64,000 bases of DNA from Vogesella indigofera. GTDB taxonomy: Bacteria; Pseudomonadota; Gammaproteobacteria; Burkholderiales; Chromobacteriaceae. The notes under the pieces are model-generated. The model was not told where the DNA came from. It worked only from the letters and a program-made list of their open reading frames with translations, and searched no databases. Position numbers and translations under genes: made by a program. Below, piece by piece: positions 58,468 to 64,000 of the stretch (position 1 is the stretch's first letter; each line of letters starts with the position of its first letter). The stretch is from the NCBI RefSeq assembly GCF_003633895.1, contig NZ_RBID01000016.1:1-64000 (forward strand). The letters are read 5' to 3'.

Positions 58468-58571
58468 ATTCCTGCTCAGTTTTTTTGAACATGGGCTGCA
58501 GATTTTTGTGCTTTTTTATCGAATGGCCGGTTTGTATAGTGTTTCCATCAACCCCAGACCAGGAGCCACCC

Positions 58572-59420
58572 ATGACCGATCCGCAATGGCAATCACGAAC
58601 CGTCGAACAGCAAGTCAGCGGCATGCCGACTTCGGACGGTGCCGGCGTCAAGCTGACGCGCGTACTGACGCAAAACCTGCAGCGGCGGCTGGATCCGTTC
58701 CTGATGCTGGATGAATTCCGCTCTGACAATCCGGGCGACTACATCGCCGGTTTCCCGTCGCATCCGCATCGCGGCTTCGAGACGGTGACCTACATGCTGG
58801 CCGGGCGCATGCGCCATCGCGACAGCGGCAATAATGAAGGCCTGCTCGGGCCGGGCGGCGTGCAGTGGATGACCGCCGGCCGTGGCGTGATCCATTCCGA
58901 GATGCCGGAGCAGGAGGACGGGCTGATGCACGGCTTCCAGCTGTGGATCAACCTGCCGGCGGCGCGCAAGATGATTCCGGCCGCCTATCGCGACATCCCG
59001 GCGGCGGAGATTCCGCTGCTGCAGGAGGCGGACGGCGTCGCGGTGAAGGTGATCGCCGGCCAGTACCGCTCGCAGGCGGGGGCGATACGGCAGCCGGATA
59101 CCGAGCCGCTGTATCTCGACCTGCAGCTGCCGGCGGGTGGCACGCGCGACATCGACATCGCAGCCGGCCACAATGCCTTTGTCTACGTCTACCACGGCAA
59201 CGTCAGCATCGCCGGCGTCAACGTGCCGCAGCAGCGCATGGCGATACTCGCCAACAACGGTGACGGCGTGCGCCTGCACAGCGACGACGGTGCCAGCGTG
59301 CTGGTGCTGTCCGGACAGCCGCTGCGCGAACCGATTGCACAGTACGGGCCGTTCGTGATGAACACGCGCGCCGAGCTGGAGCAGGCGTTTGCCGACTACC
59401 AGCAGGGCCGTTTGGCTTGA
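58572..59420 (+). CDS. Pirin-family protein 1
   Basis: A 282-residue bicupin. The N-terminal cupin carries the pirin metal ligands in FPSHPHRGFETVTYML (about 61-76) and GRGVIHSEMPEQ (about 105-116). Pirins include quercetin dioxygenases and redox-linked regulators; which applies here is open. AGGAG precedes ATG 58572. A second pirin follows after a 69-base gap that carries the inverted AAGGTTGGCCGCA pair. The two proteins share the fold and motifs but are clearly diverged. Confidence 0.9.
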   Translation: MTDPQWQSRTVEQQVSGMPTSDGAGVKLTRVLTQNLQRRLDPFLMLDEFRSDNPGDYIAGFPSHPHRGFETVTYMLAGRMRHRDSGNNEGLLGPGGVQWMTAGRGVIHSEMPEQEDGLMHGFQLWINLPAARKMIPAAYRDIPAAEIPLLQEADGVAVKVIAGQYRSQAGAIRQPDTEPLYLDLQLPAGGTRDIDIAAGHNAFVYVYHGNVSIAGVNVPQQRMAILANNGDGVRLHSDDGASVLVLSGQPLREPIAQYGPFVMNTRAELEQAFADYQQGRLA

Positions 59421-59427
59421 TGCTGCA

Positions 59428-59460
59428 CAAGGTTGGCCGCAGGCGTTGCGGCCAACCTTT
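59428..59460. repeat. AAGGTTGGCCGCA inverted pair between the two pirins
   Basis: Exact copies at 59429-59441 (plus) and 59447-59459 (minus), 5 bases apart, followed by TTTTTT. Stem plus T-run make it a convincing terminator for pirin 1. Confidence 0.95.
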
Positions 59461-59489
59461 TTTCCATTCAATTGATGCGGAGTTTTTCC

Positions 59490-60353
59490 ATGAGTGCCAT
59501 CAGCCAGCGTATTGAACCGCGCCAGCAGGACATCGGCTTTGTCGTGCGGCGCCTGTTGCCGGTGCGCGGTATGCGCAGTGTCGGACCGTTCGTGTTTCTC
59601 GATCACATGGGGCCGGCGTATTTCGTCGCCGCCGGCACCGCTGGCGACGTGCGCCCGCATCCGCACATCGGTCTGGCCACCGTGACCTACCTCAGCCAGG
59701 GCGCGATGATGCACCGCGACAGCCTGGGCACGGTGCAGCGCATCGAGCCGGGCGCCATCAACCTGATGGTGGCCGGGCGCGGCATCGTCCATTCCGAGCG
59801 CATTCCGGCCGACATCCGTGCTGCCAGCGTGGCGGTGGAGGGGCTGCAGATGTGGCTGGCGCTGCCGCAGACGTTGGAGCGTTGCCAGCCGGCGTTCTAT
59901 CACTACTCGGCGGCCGTGTTGCCGCAGCATGACTTCGAACGCGGCAGCGTGCAGCTGCTGATCGGCACCGCCTTCGGCATGGTGTCGCCGGTGAAAACCT
60001 TTTCCCCGACACTGTATGCCGCCTGGCAGTTGCAGGGCGGCGGCGTGCTGTCGCTGCCGCAGGACGTGGCCGAGCGCGCGCTGTACCTGATCGAGGGCGA
60101 GGTGCAGGTCGACGGTGAAGTCATCCGCGCCGGCGAATTGGTGATATTGTCCGACAGTGCGCGCGAGTTGCGTGCCAGCGCCTGCGTGCAGGGCGTGATC
60201 TTTGGCGGCGCAGCGCTGGACGGGCCGCGCTACCTGGACTGGAACTTCGTGGCCAGTGACAAGGCGCTGCTGGCGGCGGCGCGGGACGATTGGCAGGCCG
60301 GCCGCTTTGCCATGGTGCCCGGCGAGAGCGAGTTCATCCCGTTGCCGGCGTGA
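59490..60353 (+). CDS. Pirin-family protein 2
   Basis: A 287-residue bicupin with the pirin ligands in RPHPHIGLATVTYL (about 55-68) and GRGIVHSERIP (about 93-103). It is about the same length as the upstream pirin but has its own character (RRLLPVRGMRSVGPFVFLDHMGP, typical of the YhaK/YhhW-like branch). CGGAG lies 7 bases before ATG 59490. The terminator-like repeat pair between the two genes suggests separate transcription. Confidence 0.9.
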   Translation: MSAISQRIEPRQQDIGFVVRRLLPVRGMRSVGPFVFLDHMGPAYFVAAGTAGDVRPHPHIGLATVTYLSQGAMMHRDSLGTVQRIEPGAINLMVAGRGIVHSERIPADIRAASVAVEGLQMWLALPQTLERCQPAFYHYSAAVLPQHDFERGSVQLLIGTAFGMVSPVKTFSPTLYAAWQLQGGGVLSLPQDVAERALYLIEGEVQVDGEVIRAGELVILSDSARELRASACVQGVIFGGAALDGPRYLDWNFVASDKALLAAARDDWQAGRFAMVPGESEFIPLPA

Positions 60354-60448
60354 GCGGCGGGGCGGACGGCGCCGAACGGCAGATCAGGCTTTTGTCATGA
60401 ATTGGCGGGTTTTTGCGTGAAGGAATAACCCTGCTTGTGGTAAGATTA

Positions 60449-60467
60449 TTTCCTATTAATCATTATC
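60449..60467 (+). promoter_or_regulatory. Fur-box-like site upstream of the GGDEF-EAL gene
   Basis: Nineteen bases match the Fur consensus at 13 positions, including the whole right half AATCATTATC. The surrounding 100 bases are AT-rich, and TATAAA at 60484 may be a -10, though no good -35 is seen. Confidence 0.5.
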
Positions 60468-60529
60468 AAATGACGGTGTTCAGTATAAATAGTTACTGCA
60501 CCGTCTAACGAATGTCTGGAGCTGATTGC

Positions 60530-63022
60530 GTGTCGTTTTCCCGGTCCGTCGAGTCTATCCTGTCACGCCAGGTACTGAGCTGCCTGCCCACCGCCACGGT
60601 GAGCGAGGCGGCTTTTGCCATGTGCCGTGAGCGCTGTGGCGCCATTATCGTGATGGACGAGGGCGGGCGGCCGGTCGGGGTGTGGACCGAGAGCGACGCG
60701 GTCCGGCTGGACCTGCAGCAGCCGGGGGTGGCCTCGACGCCGGTGGCGACGGTGATGTCGTCGCCGGTGCGCACCATTGCCGCCAATGCCACCATCCAGG
60801 AAGTCACCGCGCTGCTGCACAAGCAGCGCATGCGCCATCTGGTGGTGACTGAGCCGGGCGGCAACCGCGTGATGGGCGTGGTGTCGACCACCGACATCGT
60901 CATCAATCAGGAGGCCGAGTTTTTCCTGCGCCTGAAGCGGCTGGATGCGATGGTGCATGTGCCGCTGGCCACCATCGCCGCCACCGCCGATATCGGCACC
61001 GCCACCCGGCTGATGCGCGAGCACAAGGCCGAGGCGCTGGGCGTGACCTACGCCGACGGCAGCTGGGGCATCCTCACCCAGCGCGACATGCTGCAGCACC
61101 TGGCGCAGCCGCGCGGCGGCCTGACGGTGGCCGATCTTGCCAGCCATCCACTGCGCACGGTGCCGGTGCAGATGACCCTGCTGGCCGCGCGCAAGGTGCT
61201 GCTGGAGCACCAGCTGCGCCATCTCGGCGTCACCGACGGCAGCGGCCAGCTGCTGACCATCATCGGCATGTCCGACATCCTCGCCACCATCGAGCAGGAA
61301 TTTCTCGCCGAGCTGCATCACGCACTACGCGAGCGTGATGAGGCGCTGCTGCGCTCACGGCAGAGCCTGCTGATGGCGGACAAGGTGTTCGAGTCGACGA
61401 TGGAAGGCATCGTCATCACCGACAGCAAGGGGCTGATCCAGTCGGTCAACCCGGCATTTTCCCGCATTACCGGCTACTCGCGCGATGAGGCCATCGGCCA
61501 TACCCCTGCCTTGCTCAAGTCCGGGCGCCAGTCGGCGGATTTCTACGAACACATGTGGCGGCAGCTGGAAAGCGACGGTTTCTGGCAGGGCGAGGTGGTC
61601 AACCGCCGCAAGAACGGGCTGCTCTATACCGAACACCTGACCATCACCGCCATCGGCGATGATCAGGGTGTGACCCAGCACTACGTCGCGGTGTTTGCCG
61701 ACATCACCCAGCGCAAGCAGGCTGAGGAGCGGCTGCATTTCCTCGCCAACCACGATGCGCTGACCGGGCTGCCCAACCGCACCCTGTTCGCGGAAAAGCT
61801 GCAGGCGGCGGTGGAGCAGGCGCGCGAGCAACAGCAGCGCTTTGCGCTGATGTTCATCGATCTCGACCGCTTCAAACTGATCAACGACACGCTGGGGCAC
61901 CAGGCCGGCGACGAACTGCTGGTGAAAATCTCGCAGCGGCTGCAGGAAGAAGCGCCGGGCAGCAGCACCGTGGCACGCCTGGCCGGTGACGAGTTCACCA
62001 TCCTGCTGCCCAATAGCGGCAGCCTGACCACGCTGGCCAGCATGGCGCAGGATATTCTGGACAGCATTACCGGCGAGCTGGTGCTGGGCGGCAACAGCAA
62101 GGTGTTTGTCTCCGCCAGCCTCGGCATCGCGGTGTTTCCCGATGACGGACGTACCGCCGATAGCCTGCTGGTCAATGCCGATGCCGCGATGTACCGCGCC
62201 AAAAACCGCGGCAAGAACACCTTCCAGTTCTACACCGCCGACATGAATGCCAGCGCCATGGCACGGCTGAAGCTGGAGTACAGCCTGCACCGCGCGCTGA
62301 TCAAGGACGAATTCCAGGTCTGGTACCAGCCCAAGGTCGATCTCGCCAGCAGCGCGCTGGTGGGCATGGAGGCGCTGATCCGCTGGCAGCATCCGGAAAT
62401 GGGCTTTGTGCCGCCGGTGGAGTTCATCCCGGTGGCCGAGGAGTGCGCGCTGATCGTGCCGATCGGCGCCTGGGTGTTGCAGGAAGCCTGCCGCCAGACC
62501 AAGCAGTGGGCCGACCGTTGCGGCTTTGGCGGCCGGGTGGCGGTCAACCTGTCCGGGCGCCAGATCAAGTTCGGCAACATCGTGGAAACGGTGGCGCAGG
62601 TGCTGCAGCAGACCGGCCTGCCGCCGTCGCAGCTGGAGCTGGAAATCACCGAAAGCACGGCGATGGACAGCGACGGCGAGGTGATGAAGGCACTGGAAGG
62701 GCTGCGCGCGATGGGCATCACGCTGGCGATCGACGATTTCGGCACCGGCTATTCCTCGCTGGCCTACCTCAAGCGCCTGCCGGTGCAGGTGCTGAAGATC
62801 GACCGTTCCTTCATCAAGGATCTGGATCGTGACAAGGACGATGCTGCCATCGCCTCGGCGGTGATTTCGCTGGGCCGCAGCCTGGGCTTGTCCATCGTGG
62901 CCGAGGGGGTGGAAAGGCCGGCCCACCGCGAGTTCCTGATCGGCCAGGGTTGCCATCAGGCGCAGGGCTACCTGTTCGGCAAGCCGCAAACCGCCGCCGA
63001 GTTCCAGCACTTGTTGTGCTAG
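60530..63022 (+). CDS. CBS-PAS-GGDEF-EAL cyclic-di-GMP signalling protein
   Basis: A protein of about 830 residues with four CBS motifs in two pairs (about 10-125 and 140-270), a PAS domain (about 285-400), GGDEF (about 410-580) and EAL (about 590-830). The GGDEF signature reads LAGDEF, with the first Gly replaced, so cyclase activity is uncertain. The EAL side looks intact (MEALIRW, LEITEST, IDDFGTGYSSL), so it probably degrades c-di-GMP. CBS pairs bind adenine nucleotides and may sense energy state. There are no membrane segments. GTG 60530 is preferred because CTGGAG precedes it; ATG 60512 is the alternative. A Fur-box-like site lies upstream. Confidence 0.9.
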   Translation: MSFSRSVESILSRQVLSCLPTATVSEAAFAMCRERCGAIIVMDEGGRPVGVWTESDAVRLDLQQPGVASTPVATVMSSPVRTIAANATIQEVTALLHKQRMRHLVVTEPGGNRVMGVVSTTDIVINQEAEFFLRLKRLDAMVHVPLATIAATADIGTATRLMREHKAEALGVTYADGSWGILTQRDMLQHLAQPRGGLTVADLASHPLRTVPVQMTLLAARKVLLEHQLRHLGVTDGSGQLLTIIGMSDILATIEQEFLAELHHALRERDEALLRSRQSLLMADKVFESTMEGIVITDSKGLIQSVNPAFSRITGYSRDEAIGHTPALLKSGRQSADFYEHMWRQLESDGFWQGEVVNRRKNGLLYTEHLTITAIGDDQGVTQHYVAVFADITQRKQAEERLHFLANHDALTGLPNRTLFAEKLQAAVEQAREQQQRFALMFIDLDRFKLINDTLGHQAGDELLVKISQRLQEEAPGSSTVARLAGDEFTILLPNSGSLTTLASMAQDILDSITGELVLGGNSKVFVSASLGIAVFPDDGRTADSLLVNADAAMYRAKNRGKNTFQFYTADMNASAMARLKLEYSLHRALIKDEFQVWYQPKVDLASSALVGMEALIRWQHPEMGFVPPVEFIPVAEECALIVPIGAWVLQEACRQTKQWADRCGFGGRVAVNLSGRQIKFGNIVETVAQVLQQTGLPPSQLELEITESTAMDSDGEVMKALEGLRAMGITLAIDDFGTGYSSLAYLKRLPVQVLKIDRSFIKDLDRDKDDAAIASAVISLGRSLGLSIVAEGVERPAHREFLIGQGCHQAQGYLFGKPQTAAEFQHLLC

Positions 63023-63052
63023 CCATTTCCGGTTGCCACCGGGGCCGGGCGC

Positions 63053-63083
63053 AAAAAAAGCCGACGCGATGCGTCGGCTTTTT
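63053..63083. terminator. Bidirectional terminator between the GGDEF-EAL gene and serS
   Basis: AAAAAGCCGACGC and GCGTCGGCTTTTT with a 3-base loop; A-run and T-run on either side. It is directly followed by the inverted repeat pair. Confidence 0.95.
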
Positions 63084-63087
63084 GCTG

Positions 63088-63118
63088 AAGGTTGGCCGCA
63101 ACGCTTGCGGCCAACCTT
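63088..63118. repeat. AAGGTTGGCCGCA inverted pair before the serS end
   Basis: Exact copies at 63088-63100 (plus) and 63106-63118 (minus), 5 bases apart, form a 14-base stem. It lies between a classic terminator and the serS stop, in a convergent gene gap. Confidence 0.95.
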
Positions 63119-63127
63119 GGCGCGGGG

Positions 63128-64000
<873 letters not shown>

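Overview
This 64 kb window is GC-rich, gene-dense bacterial chromosome. The gene set (FbpABC iron uptake, a polar-type flagellar cluster fliE to fliR behind an NtrC-type regulator, PHA phasin and PhaR, acs/actP, RimO, RlmD, MnmC) fits a motile, PHA-making betaproteobacterium. Neisseriales/Chromobacteriaceae (Chromobacterium, Vogesella, Aquitalea type) is my best guess, by inference only. I see no phage, transposon, CRISPR array or rRNA operon.

Layout. 1-2.8 kb: 3' end of a giant type I-secreted RTX adhesin. 3.2-7 kb (minus): lactate permease lldP, lpxH, and two cyclophilins, ppiB and ppiA. 7.1-9.2 kb: flagellar outer-membrane genes flgP-flgT behind an almost perfect sigma-28 promoter. 9.3-13.1 kb: ferric iron ABC transporter fbpABC with a Fur-box-like promoter. 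13.2-17.5 kb: pbpG, uvrB, a low-molecular-weight tyrosine phosphatase and a receiver-less CheB. 17.5-30.1 kb: an NtrC-type flagellar regulator followed by fliEFGHIJKLMNOPQR, with a sigma-54 promoter before fliK. 30.2-36.2 kb: yebC, a solute-binding protein, glsA, an HD hydrolase, arfB, a GAF protein, ribA and an unknown gene. 36.2-36.5 kb: a tRNA operon Ala-Glu-Ala. 36.5-49.9 kb: L,D-transpeptidase, rlmD, dsbD, a hydrolase, mnmC, the acetate operon (DUF485-actP-acs) and a divergent LysR gene. 50-64 kb: an EamA exporter, ygfZ, an H-NS-like gene, an unknown PilZ-like protein, an M14 carboxypeptidase, phasin and phaR, rimO, two tandem pirins, a CBS-PAS-GGDEF-EAL protein and the C-terminal part of serS.

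The most striking unexplained signal is a dispersed 13-base word, AAGGTTGGCCGCA. It occurs 17 times exactly (both strands) where far fewer than one copy is expected by chance. Fourteen copies are intergenic. Ten form five tight inverted pairs at gene ends, and three lie inside genes. This architecture closely resembles the DNA uptake sequences of Neisseria and Pasteurellaceae, but the word matches no uptake-sequence dialect I know. It may be a new uptake signal, or a REP-like element reused as a transcription terminator.

Functionally the window links motility (sigma-28 and sigma-54 promoters, NtrC-type regulator, CheB), surface attachment (RTX adhesin, a c-di-GMP enzyme, a PilZ-like protein), carbon storage (phasin/PhaR), acetate and lactate use, and Fur-type iron control.
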